Source of the DNA: Rhea pennata
Lineage: Eukaryota; Chordata; Aves; Rheiformes; Rheidae
Reading direction: 5' to 3'
DNA: 64,000 nt
Assembly (NCBI RefSeq): GCF_028389875.1
Contig: NC_084674.1
Span: forward strand, 13,239,501-13,303,500
Part shown: positions 22,403-33,400 of the stretch, piece after piece
Position numbering within the stretch: the stretch's first letter is position 1
Layout of the letters: every line of letters begins with the position of its first letter
The notes under the pieces: generated by a model
Databases searched by the model: none
What the model was told of the DNA's origin: nothing
The model's input: the letters and a program-made list of their open reading frames with translations, nothing else
Made by a program: the position numbers and the translations under genes

Positions 22403-24059
22403 GCTAGTTTATTCTGTTCGTTAAATCCAAGGGTGGGGATTGCTTAGCCTCCATGGAAAGCACTTCCTGTGCTTATCTACACATTCATGGAGCTGCTGAA
22501 GCATGTTTCTGAAAGCTCAAGTGCACTGAAGAGTCTAGGCAGTCCTTCATCTCCTCCCTGAAAACACAGAAGCTTATTCTGTCTTCTGCCATCTCATGTG
22601 TCTGGGTGGCTGCAACAATCTCCATGGCAAACAGCAACGATCAAGCTGCCCCCATGCAGCTCCTGGTGACTTTGGAGTGTGGCTGGGGCCCAGGGAGCGG
22701 GGAGCAAAGTGCATCCCTGAAGCTCTGCATAGGAACTTCCAGTGTTTCTGGGAGAGAAGAGCAATAGCATCTGCGTTACTAATGCTGCTGAAGGGAGGGA
22801 CCTGGCTGGGAAAACTTCAAGCAATGATCAGGCTTTTGGGACTAGGCAAACAGTGCTTACAAGGAGTGTTGTGCTGCAAGAGCCTGGAGTAAAAGGTATC
22901 TTCAAGATTCTTAGGCTGTTCAGGTTGGTACAGTCATGGTCAAACTGCAGAGACGGCACCTTCCTACCTAAGAGCTCGCAGTCAGCCTGTGTTGGCAGGT
23001 TGCTCTGCTCTGGGTGACTCGGATTTTTCTTCTCTGTTGCTACAGGTACCCTGGCAAAGCCCGTTGCGATTTGGGGAGCTGGATTTGGTCCGTTCATGCC
23101 CTTTTGTTAGGGATGAGCAAGTCTAGCTAGTGCTGTTGATGAAAAGCAAAGGCAGAGCCATGGCTTTAGTCCTCTGCTTGCAGGGGGTCACACGTGCCAG
23201 AAGAGCAGGTTTTTCTCTTAGCTTCTGAGCTAACCAGATTTGACATAACAGATTTATTAAGATAATAGAGACCACAGGGGCAAACTGTTTCTCATAGCAG
23301 GGCCCTGTTTCTCATGAGGAGCTGTCTCGCTGCTGATGCTGCTGCCTGCCTCGAAGATGTGCTAAGTGAACAGCGGAGTGAACTCCGTTTCCAGGGTTAA
23401 ATGGCTCCTCTGGTGGAGATGTCTCCTACTAGGTCCTGCAGCTGCGCCAGCACCGAGCTTAGCGGGTGGCCCACGAGCTGCTGGGAGAGCAGCAGGTTCC
23501 TGCAGGCTGTGTCGCTTTTGCTGATCCTTGTGCAATGGTGTAGGAGAAAGACAGTGAATGTAGCCCAAAACAGCAACGCGTTTGTCCGTGGCTCCGTACA
23601 GCAGCCGCCATGGGCAGGCTGCGCCTGGCAGTCTTGGCGAGATACACGGGGCACATGTTTCGGGGTGGGCAGCTGGTCCTTTCTGTAGCAGTTATTTAAA
23701 AAAAAACAGTTTGGAAATCAGAGGTGGGTTACAGGCAATAACAGGCAAATTCTGCAGGAAGGGAGAAAATCTCTTAGGGGCCAGCAGCCACGCGAGGGCG
23801 CGGATATGGGCTTGCAGATCCCCGAGTCAGGCCGCAGCCATGAAGTTCAAGTGAGACCAGCTTTGGGGAAAGGCGGAGAGATGTGCGTGGGCCTTTCTCT
23901 TCGGGGCAGTGAACTTTATAAGCCCACAAGTTCACAGCAAGGTTTGAAGGGCATTTCAGGAGACTGAAAGCTTTGGAAGGGAATCGGTACCAGGCAAAGA
24001 GTTAGCCTAGGTCCCGAGGGTCTGGCTGCTCGGTTCCCAAAATAAGCTCTGAGAAAAGA
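22403..24059. other. Intergenic sequence, no gene recognised
   Basis: Moderate GC, rising toward the right. Short ORFs on both strands overlap each other and lack recognisable domains. Confidence 0.5.
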
Positions 24060-24068
24060 GTGCGAGAG

Positions 24069-24091
24069 CTCCCCTCTCCCCTCTCCCCTCC
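24069..24091. repeat. Short CTCCCCT-type tandem repeat
   Basis: About three copies of a 7-nt pyrimidine unit lie inside the GC-rich block. Confidence 0.6.
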
Positions 24092-25829
24092 TGGTACCGG
24101 CAGGGCACGCGCGACGGGAGAGCGGCACTGGGGAGCAAGACCTGCTCCAGACCTGCTCCCTCCAGGCTCAGGCTCTCACGTTGGTTTTCTCATACCTCGT
24201 CCCTGAAGGTTTGTTTTGCTCCCTGCTCTGGTTGCTGGTACGGAAAAATGTGAGGCCCTGGGGCACGGCGTGCTGGGAAGGGGGGCAAGTCCGGAGCAGG
24301 GGCAGCCTTCGGAAAAGGTCGGGCCTGCGGAGAGGCCGCGAGGCTGGACGTGTCCCTTCACGGCATCTGGGTTGTGCGCGGGGGGTGCTTCCAAAGAAAA
24401 CCGCGCTATCTTCACGTAGCTTTCCCGTGGAAGAGTCCGAGCCGCTCTGCGTCGTGTTGAGATGTCGTTAAAATCCCTGTAAGAAACCAGCCCCCCCCCC
24501 CTTTTCCTTCCCTTACCCCGCCGCTCCTTTGCTGGTCAGGGTTGTCCCGCTACCGCTCGCCCAAGGATGTGATAGTGATGAATCGCGTGAGCAAGGTGGT
24601 GCCGCGACCTGCTCTGGAGGGGCACCGTGGCACGTTTTCCATCTAAATGAAGACACGACCGTGGGATGGAGGCTGCTGTCCTTGGAAAGCTGGGAAGCGC
24701 CGGCTTCTCCTGGCGCTCTGGCTCGTGGCAGGATAGGCCGTAGCCCGGCAGAGCTCTGCTCGCCTGCGTTCGTGGCCCCTTCTTCAACGGGGGCAGCAAC
24801 CGTCCCGCTGCTCCCCCTTGCGCCCAAGCTGCCCTCGCCTTGCTGCTGCCGTTCTGGTCTTCTCTTGAGAGCTTGCACAAGCGTTTTCCGTGCTGCACGT
24901 CTTTCCCCTCTCCTCCACTCTCCCACCAGGCCGCGTGGATTTCCACGCCAAGTTTCTTTTAATTAGACGTTACCACGCGTTTCATGCATATCACGCAATC
25001 CATCCAAACTCTTAATTAATCTCTTAGGAATTTTTTTTTCCATCTGAATGCCCGGAATATTTCCAGACCCAGAAGAACTTCCCGGGTGTGCCTGGGTCCT
25101 GCGGCAGCGTCTCTGCCACCCGCGGAGCCGCTGCGGGGGACATGGGCGGCTCCGTGCCGTGCCGCAGGCGCCGGGATCACACCTGGAGGGGCCCGCGGGA
25201 TTAGAGGTGTTTGCTCGTGGATGTGGCTGTTTAGTTTAATTATCCTGCTGTGAGGAAGCTAGCAGGAAGGTGAACAGCAGCTTCCCTGTCAGGTGGAGAA
25301 AATTGGCTGCAGCATTAGAAGAGACCAGCGCTGCCTGATAAGCTTGGAGAACAGCACTGTTTCGGAGCAAAAGGGAGACTTCTGGTGCTTACAGACAAAA
25401 AGAGCAAACATCTGCTGGAAAACAAAACACCCCCGCCTCGCCCAAAGCAAGGGAAACTGGCCGCCGGCACAGCCCGCGGTGCCAACGGGCTCTGGCTGCC
25501 TGGTGGCAGCAGCACGTGGCCCTTCTGCTCCCCTTGGCAGTGGCTGAGCTCCGGCTCCTCGGCCAGCTCGCGCCATGGCTTGCGACTGGAGCAGCTCCCC
25601 CGCGCAGTTATGGGGTCCTGGAGGCCAGCAAAGCCACACTGCTGAGCCGTGACCTTGGGATGCTTTGCCAGTGTTAGCAGAGCAGCTAGAGAGCCAGCCC
25701 GTGCGTGCGGAGGGCTGCCCCCGTCTCCCTGCCCGGAGCTGGGGCAGGAGCGTCCCTGCCGAGCTGCCGGTTGACAAGCGCGTTACAGTTCCTCTGGTTC
25801 CTGCTTTACCGTCGGCTGATGCCCCCTTG

Positions 25830-25913
25830 CAGTACGAGAACGAGGCCCAGACAGCGCCAGCACAGGGTGACGAGGAGAAGATGGACGACTCACTGGCTGA
25901 GGACTGCCCGGAG
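25830..25913 (+). repeat. Exon-like segment, copy A of an inverted pair
   Basis: After a CCCCCTTGCAG that could serve as acceptor, the + strand stays open and reads YENEAQTAPAQGDEEKMDDS and then LAEDCPE. The same segment occurs inverted at 22318-22402. Most differences are G-to-A or C-to-A type, and two of the five changed codons are synonymous. No clear donor follows the homologous part. I do not recognise the peptide. Confidence 0.6.
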
Positions 25914-26841
25914 AGAACGAGCCGGCTCCAGATAGCAGCTTCTGGCAAAGATCCGAACTGGGGGGGGCTGAAGAAAGGGGCAAAAAGCAGCAGCATCCTG
26001 CAGCCTCGCGGGAGAGGGCTCGAAGCACAGGCTGGAAACAGAAAGGCCACCTGCAGCCAGGACCGACCGCGGTGGTGGTGGCACAGGAACCTGCCGGGGA
26101 AGCTGCAGGTCTCCCTTGGCGTGGGGGGTTCGTCGGGCACCCCAGGAGCACCGAGCCCTCAGCTTTGGCTAGCCGAGGGCTGTTAACGTCGGCCCCCAGC
26201 GCCTGGGAACCGCCTGCGGGCGCCGGGAGAGGCCAGGCGCGCTGCCGGCCCTCTGCGGAGCTGCAGCGGGGGGCGAAGGCAGCCTTTAAACCGCTGCTGC
26301 TCCTGGTCACGTTGCAGATGCTTCCTGTTTGAATTAGGCATGTTTCAGGACTGAAACAATATTTTAACGGGCTTGTAAAACCGTGGGAAGAAGGTCAAGC
26401 TTGTCTGGTACTGCAGGCTCCTGCCCCAGCTCCAGCGCTGCGCTGCCTGGGCCGGGGGAGCACTCGGGGCCCCCCGCGTCCCCGCGCGGGCAGCGTCCCC
26501 AGCCCTCCTAGTGCACCGGCCGTAGCAGAACCGAGCGGCTGTAGCTGGATGTGAGCAAATCCGCCTCCCTTCCCGTGCCACATAGCAACGTTTACTGCAA
26601 TGCTCCAAGCTAATCCAGCCTCTGGAAAGCCGACCTCGAGGCAGAAAGGGAACGGCAGGCCTCCGCGAGCGGCAGCCGGGCAGCGCGCCGGCCACGCCGT
26701 GCGGCGGCACCGGGGGCTCCGGAGCCCTCCTCTGCAAGCTCAACAGCAATTTAATCTCTCTCTGCCTTACCCTGCTCCTGCTCCAGAGAGACAGCAGTTG
26801 TGAACGATGCCCTCAACCACGATCTGTTCAGAAAACATAAC

Positions 26842-26847
26842 TTTATT
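26842..26847 (-). terminator. MGLL: Candidate MGLL distal polyadenylation signal AATAAA
   Basis: The + strand reads TTTATT. On the - strand the signal is followed by a GTTATGTTTTC stretch and then TCGTGGTTG. It is about 3.5 kb downstream of the MGLL stop. Confidence 0.45.
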
Positions 26848-26935
26848 ATTAGTTGCAATATACATTGTATTCCTTTAAGAATCCTAAACTTGTACATTTT
26901 TTCCCATTGAAAATACATGTGTATGTATATATGTT

Positions 26936-26960
26936 TATATATATATATATATATATATAT
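26936..26960. repeat. TA dinucleotide microsatellite
   Basis: About 12 uninterrupted TA units lie inside the probable MGLL 3' UTR, close to its polyadenylation signal. Confidence 0.9.
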
Positions 26961-29388
26961 GTATGCATTTTATTGAACTGGAACACAGTGGAACAAAGAC
27001 AAGCTCAGAAATTACTTGGAAAAATAAGTGTGATCTCAATGGGTTTGTGCTGGCAGTGTGCTAGGGTAAGTGGTATAAAAAGACCAGGCTAAATAGAAAA
27101 TGTCTCGTGTAGGTCTGGAGGAACGGTGTCTCAGTGCTACAGGTGGTGGTATCTACAGCAGTTACACGTTACTATTGCTCAGTCGCAAACATCACCTATT
27201 CCCAAAGGCAGCCCAGCCTCTGGGGCGTCTCCAGCCAGCAACATGCACGAGGCCAGCTGTGCTCTTCCCTACAAATGGTACCTGCCATTTGAAAATAGAG
27301 TTTAATTACGTTTCCCTTGGCAGCAGCTCTGCTCATTGCTAGCCCGGTCAATACAGGAAGCGTTCCTCCAGGGCCTGGTGCAACCTGACTGGGTCAACAT
27401 AAAGCAGCTTACACGCTGTGTAAGGGCTCAGCAACTGTCCTGACCACGCTGGCTGAGAACCACAGCTGCTGGAAATCAGCATTTCAGGTGGCCCAGGTTG
27501 ATCTGCTCCTGGCTTGTTGCTTCCACAGTGATTCCCACCACCTGAAAATCTGGAGGTGTATATGGGCAGAGGCAGCAAGCAGGTAGCAGGCAGAAAGCCG
27601 CTGGCTTTTCTTCAGGTAAGCTTCCCTGTGTTGATTGCCTCAAAAGACAGCTCTTCAGAAAACTGGCCAAGGGTGGCAGCAACTTCTGCCCTGCCAGGGG
27701 TTTGGGGGTGTTTTTGTTTGTTAATCTGATTTTTCAAATGCAGCTTCCTCAGGCCACATAGCATTGCTGAGCTTAGCTAGATGGAGGGACAAGTCTCCCC
27801 TAGACTGACATAACTGGTTTGCTTTTGTTCCTTCTGAGCTGCAGATGCTCCGTGGTGAAAGGATGTGCTGCAGCAAAGGCACGGATTGCAGACCTTCCTC
27901 TGCCTGAGGCCACACTGGAGGGAGCAGACGGCCCCGACCCTCCTGCTGGAGGGTCGCTTCCCTCTCTCCTACAAAGTGCTTGTCAGTTTGTGAAGGGATT
28001 TAAAGGATGTGGGCACTGATCTGCTCCTACTGACTTCCTCAGGAAAAGTGCTTTTGAAAAATATCACCTTTAAGTTGTCATCTTGCTACTACCCCAAAAC
28101 ACCTGGCTCGGCTGCATCATGCCTGCTTGATTCCTGTTCCAGCTGAAGAAGCAGGTGAGGTTTATCACCACTGAAATCTTTCCACACTTGCTGTCTTTCC
28201 CCAGCAGTATCTGGCAAGGAGGGCCCTTGCTCAGTGAAAACAAGTTAGAGCAAGCCAGTCTGTGGGCAGACACAGAGCAGGCAGCCTGTGCATCGTCTCC
28301 TCATTCCCCTAGCAAGTGTCGCTGCAGGTTCAGCAGGGGTTGGGGACAGTGCTAGATTGCATCAGAATAACATTTTAATCAAAAGCGCACAGTGCTAGGA
28401 GAACTACAGCTCGTCCTTCTCCTCGGAGGCAGGAAAATACAAGTGTAGAAAGGCCTGCACCAACCTGTATAAAAGAGCTTTCCTGACTAGGTCCTCAGGG
28501 CATAGCACACGTCCTCGCATCACTGGTACCTCACCGCTGGCGGGGCTGCACGGGGCCTGGCCTGATTCTGACTGTTACTGCACAGAGGTCCCTTTCCTGA
28601 ACTGTGCCAGAACTGCTACCACTGCTTCCACTGCTACCAGGGCAAGAAACGGGTCTTGTTTTGTCACTGTGGGAGATACTCCAGTTTCTCTCATGGAGCA
28701 TTTAGTGGCTCCCTCTTCTTGCAAATTAACTCCTTCCCTTTGGCTAATGCCAAGAGGTGTATAATAATTAGGGCCACCTTTTGGGTAAATTCGCCAGCAC
28801 AGCCGTGTTGTGATCGCTACGCTGCTTTTGCTGTATTGATACAATGCCTTTGCTCTGCAACAGGGTCTTCGGTCTTTCCTTTAGCCCCACGGTCACTGGA
28901 CGCTCAGTCAGCTCCAGCATTTGGCTCGTCTGCACCACTGGATCAGCTCACGGTGCTCCAAAGCAGCTTGTGCACCAGTGCCCCTGAATACCCGCAGGGC
29001 AGCAAGACTCGGGTTGGACAGGTGATTGTACCCTTTACTCTGCCTTTCGCTCCCCACCTTGTGCAGAAGGGTGAGCTCAACCCCGTGCTGATCCTGCCAG
29101 AGGTAGCTGTGCTCCTTCAGAGGAGAAAGGGTAGTGCTTGGACAGGATTTCTATTCATGCTTTGGGTCTCCTATTAAACTGATGGACCATGAGGACACCC
29201 ACTGTTACTCCCCACCCACCAGATGCTTTGCGCTTCTCTGTAGCATTTTTTTCGGGACATTTTCCAACTGATGAAGGAAAACAACAGATTATGACTGTAA
29301 AGTTATGGTGAGAGAACTGGTTCCTGGTAGGACAACGTTATTCCTTGCCAAGAGAAGGAACAATTAACTCCTTTAGATCCTCCTCCCA

Positions 29389-29394
29389 TTTATT
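29389..29394 (-). terminator. MGLL: Candidate MGLL proximal polyadenylation signal AATAAA
   Basis: TTTATT on the + strand lies about 1 kb downstream of the MGLL stop. There is no strong GT element, so it is a weak candidate. Confidence 0.25.
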
Positions 29395-30356
29395 TCCCAG
29401 TTCCCTGCCACCTCTATATACATCATATATTATATTACTATATTCTCTTAAAACTCTGACCTTGCTTCTTTAGTTTCAGTAGCACAAGTAATTAATCCAA
29501 AAAATTAGAAAGAAAGGAAGAAAGCAGCCCCTAGGAATATTTACAGAGTAGTTCATCTTGCAGAGGAGATGGGGGGGTGGCACTGGGAATAGCACAGTTT
29601 TTGAATGTGTGAAGTGAGTTTGATTCTACATTCATCCTTTTCCCCTCTGGGATTCTGTTCTGATGATGAAAATTAGAAAGCTGTTCAACATGCTTTCCCA
29701 GAGTGCAAACTCACAGAGGAGTTAGGGTGGGAGGAGAAAACACACTGTTTATTCTTTTCCCTTGAGTCTGACCTGCTAATAAAGGTAGTATCCAAAGGGG
29801 TCTGACCTTGAAAACCAGCCTTTTGCTTTCAAGCATAAGTCTATTCCCACCCCCCATCGGTTCTGCCTTTCAGCCTCTCTTCATTACCCAGCAAGCATTC
29901 TCCTCTAAGGGCCAGGACTTTTAAGGTACTGGATGGTGGGAAGAGGGATAGGACTGTACATACCTGGAATCAAAACCATAAAATGGAAGATAAGGACCTG
30001 TTTAACATACCAAAATTATTGCAGTATAAATACAATCCTGGCACCTCAGCAAAAACAGAGAGGGGAAGTGATAGAGGAGGCTCAGTGGATAAGGGGCTGT
30101 TTAATAAAACTACCCAACCTGGAAAGCTTTAATGGCTGCTCCCATAGCTATAAATTCTTTCTGAGATTAGGGCAATGGCCATTTACATGAGCAAAAAATG
30201 CTCCACCTTGTGCCTCTCCCCCCCACCCTCCCTCATGCTGTGCATGGTACAATATCCCAAGAGTCTCTCTGTGTTAGATCTTTTTCAGAGAGATGTCTAT
30301 TAGGAATAGCATCTGTCCACAGAAAAACCCAGTAAGAGTTGCAAAAATAATTGCTC

Positions 30357-30482
30357 TTAAGTATGGCTGGTTTCCCCAGCTGCTGAGACCTTCTGACCAA
30401 TCCACGTTAGTATTTCTGTGAAGACCGAGGTAGTGACCTCAGGCAGCTCTCTGTGGAGGGCATGGTAGGCTTCCTCATACAC
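30357..30482 (-). CDS. MGLL: MGLL terminal coding exon with stop
   Basis: On the - strand this follows the acceptor GGTTGCAG. It reads [20 protein letters not shown], then [11 protein letters not shown] and a divergent tail ending SHT, with TAA at 30357-30359. It gives 41 residues, the same count as human 263-303. It carries the catalytic His (AYH). Confidence 0.97.
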   Translation of the reverse strand: MYEEAYHALHRELPEVTTSVFTEILTWIGQKVSAAGETSHT

Positions 30483-33400
30483 CTGCAACCAAAAAGAGAA
30501 TAAAGATTACTACAGCAGAAAAAATTCCCAATGAACAAAGCAACCTTCAGCCACATCTTGTTAGAACTCGCAGACCCAACATATCCTGCTCACATCTAGT
30601 CAGATTTTTTCCTAGACGTGGCAGGTTATGAAATCAAAGAGCTTCCTTGAGCTTTGGCCCACACCACTTCATAAAGGGATCCCACCTGAACTCTAAGGTT
30701 CTCTGTTGATGGAACCTGTTCTGGATTGTGCTCGAGGCAGATGTTGTTTTTCTTTAAGATTCTTTTCTAGGGGTGGAAAACAAGCACAAAGGGGGTAGTG
30801 AGGAAGGACAGGACATCATATGTCTCTACACTTTCTGCTTTTTGTGGTAGTTCATGAGCTGAGGTCTTTTACACCCCAGGGAAAGGACTGGATTCAGTGG
30901 AGCCATGAGCTCGCAGCAGCTCACGTAGACAGATTACACATGTCCTCAGCTGAGCACCTCAAACTAGTCACTTTGGCAAGCTGCCTGGGACAGTGTGTAG
31001 GTAATAGGTAATTTAGTAGGTAAATAGTAGTTTATAGGTAATAGAAGTAAATGGAAATATTTTTTCCTCCTATTTCTGATCCCCTTTCCACAGTTAGGTC
31101 CTCATGGTAAATGGCTCCTTCAGGATTTGATCCCGTCTCCATTTTATATCCCTGACATCTGCCAACCTTTTAGCTCCCTCCCATTTTTTGTGTGTACTGT
31201 TTCTTCTTCTTTGCTGCACTTAGCATTCATGGTGCTAGAGAGGACATTGGCATTGGAGCTTGACACTTGTGCATGACCAAGCACTCTGCTGCCCTTTAGT
31301 AAGCTTTCCTGTTTCTTATCCCAATAAGAAGCAGGAAATCCTCATCATGCCCTTGGAGTTTAAAGGACAATGGGGGATGTTCCCATCATGCCTTGTGTAA
31401 TTTTACTTCTTTCATGGCTAGCCTATCCAGTTATTTTTCTGATGACAAAAGCTTTCCCTTGGTCTCCCTGTCTCTCTTTCAGGCTCATTCACGTGATAAC
31501 AATTGGTTAATCAGCTGTGGCTCCCTTGAAATGAGCAGATGTGAAGGGGCTTTTGTTGTGCTGGGCTTTGGAAAGGCCTCCCTGCACCTTCATGCACTGG
31601 GGCATGAGGTAAGGTTGGTGCTAACACAGTTGGTATTGTCCAGAAAAGCTGTTGAAGGTCAGCACTTCACTTGGTTATGAGCCTTGCTCTATGGACATGC
31701 CAAGTTGCTTCATGTCACAGAGATCTCTAAGTACACAGCTACCAACAGGATCAGGTATTCAGGTCACCCACAACCCCCTGCTCCAAAGGGAGTTCAGCTG
31801 AATTCTCACCCCTAATGGCCTTGTCAACCTTAAAAGGCAAGAAGCAAGCTTAGCCCTGTTACTTATTATAACGTGGATATTGGCCAAGATTCCTTGAGAG
31901 AAGGTTTGGGCCTCTGCTTAACGACTATGTTGACATACCAGGACAGTCCAGCTTTATACAGTCCTGCTTTCCCTCAGTACTGCTTACATCTCTGAAGGGA
32001 GCTAAGCACATTCCCTACCCCTCACAGTGACTGGTGCTCCGGCCAATCCTAACAGTACAATTCCATAAAAAGCAAGAAAGCAAGATAACCTTGAGTGTTT
32101 TGTCTTGACTCTGCACCGTGTCCATCAGTAAATAGGACCCTCTGATATCACAGAGCTTGTCAGAAGAGCCGTGCAGCACCAGGATGGGCAGAGTCAGCTT
32201 GGGCAGAGCTCGCTCAATTCTGGCAATGGCGTTCATCAGCTGGATGACAAAGGAGACCTTCATGCCACCGTGGCAGACCAGGGGATCTGCTGTGTACGAT
32301 TCTATCTGGCAGGGAGAAAGAGGTAATTTAAGTTTAGCAATATTTCATGCAGAGAAACAAAGCAGCTCACTTTGGCTGTGAGGAGTCTCTTCCCTTGCTT
32401 GCATAGCCATTTCCTGACCTGTCAGGACATCCTGTCGTCAGAGTCAAAGCTGATATCTTCACTGCAGCTTCCCAGAACCTGTCACAAAACCTGGCTTGTT
32501 CCAAGTTGCATGTTTCTCTTTTACATCACTAAAAAATAATTTGAGCCAAAGATCCTTCTGCAGGCAAACAATCAGTGTCAGCCAATGACTGTTCCCCTAG
32601 GGACACCTGGTTACATCTATTTCTACCCTGACATGTCTTTCTGTCACTCAAAGATGACAGTTCCTTCTGCATATGGTTCTTCAGCCTGCAATATTCCAAA
32701 GTTGATATTGTCCAGGTCCTTACCCTGCTTTGGTGAGGTCCCAGATGTTCCTCTCTCTCTGGGGATAAAAACAGTGATCTATAGATGACTAGCATATCTG
32801 ATTGCAAAGCACTCCTACACTTAGGGGTTCTCTCTTAATGTGAAGCTTGCAGCTAGAGACAGAATCAGCAAAGACAACAGTACCCCATAACCCTTCTCCT
32901 CAAGCTGGACTACTCCATGCTGGAGCCTGCAGGGCCGGGCCTCCAAGGGAAGGTGGCTTCAATGTGCCTGCTTTGTGTGAAGCAAGCTGTGGGCTCATGG
33001 CCAATAACATTTAGGGAGCCCCGTGGCTCAGTGTAGTTCTTCATTCAAATGATGGCATTAGGTGGTAGCCCTCCCCCCCCCCCCCCAAAAAAAAAAAAAA
33101 CAATAACCAAACAAAAAAAGCCCACAACTTGCTCAGCCAGACTGTGAGAGGATAAAACTGTACAAGAGCTGGTGCAGAAAGTTGCTAGGAAAGAGTAGTT
33201 ACCGCAACAGGCAAATCTACAGTAAATATTTGTATACTGTACACGGAGACAGCCCACACAGCCACTGCCATCTCAGTATTTGCCAGAATGCTTTGATTAT
33301 GGGCTGGTCCTTGGCAGAGCCTCCTGTTCCTCCCAATTCTGACAGATGTTTATAGAAATGATGATTATTTATAGACTAGCTGAAGACAGCCTCCCTCTCT

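Larger units (their letters stand above)
24060..26770. promoter_or_regulatory. CpG- and GC-rich block between the convergent genes
   Basis: CpG dinucleotides are conspicuous, most densely around 25,060-25,200, 25,430-25,830 and 26,160-26,720, against a CpG-poor background elsewhere. It includes a CTCCCCT-type tandem (24,069-24,091) and a C run (24,490-24,501). It lies downstream of both flanking genes, so it is not an obvious promoter of either. It could be a CpG island driving an unannotated transcript, or simply GC-rich intergenic DNA. Boundaries are by eye. Confidence 0.5.
26842..30356 (-). other. MGLL: Probable MGLL 3' UTR (about 3.5 kb)
   Basis: No coding sequence of any known family was recognised on either strand here. 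The - strand AATAAA at 26842-26847 is followed by a G/T-rich stretch about 25 nt downstream. A UTR of this length fits the long 3' UTR of human MGLL (about 3 kb). A nearer AATAAA on the - strand (29389-29394) could give a shorter form. The extent is inferred from signals only. Confidence 0.5.

Noticed and set aside
25289..26140. 283-codon open frame on the - strand, the longest in the window
   Set aside because: It lies in GC-rich DNA where stops are rare, overlaps other open frames on both strands, is low-complexity and shows no domain or splice context I recognise. Kept only as part of the CpG-block finding.
25665..26186. 173-codon open frame on the + strand covering copy A
   Set aside because: Only the 25833-25913 part has independent support (the inverted copy). 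The rest looks like chance openness.
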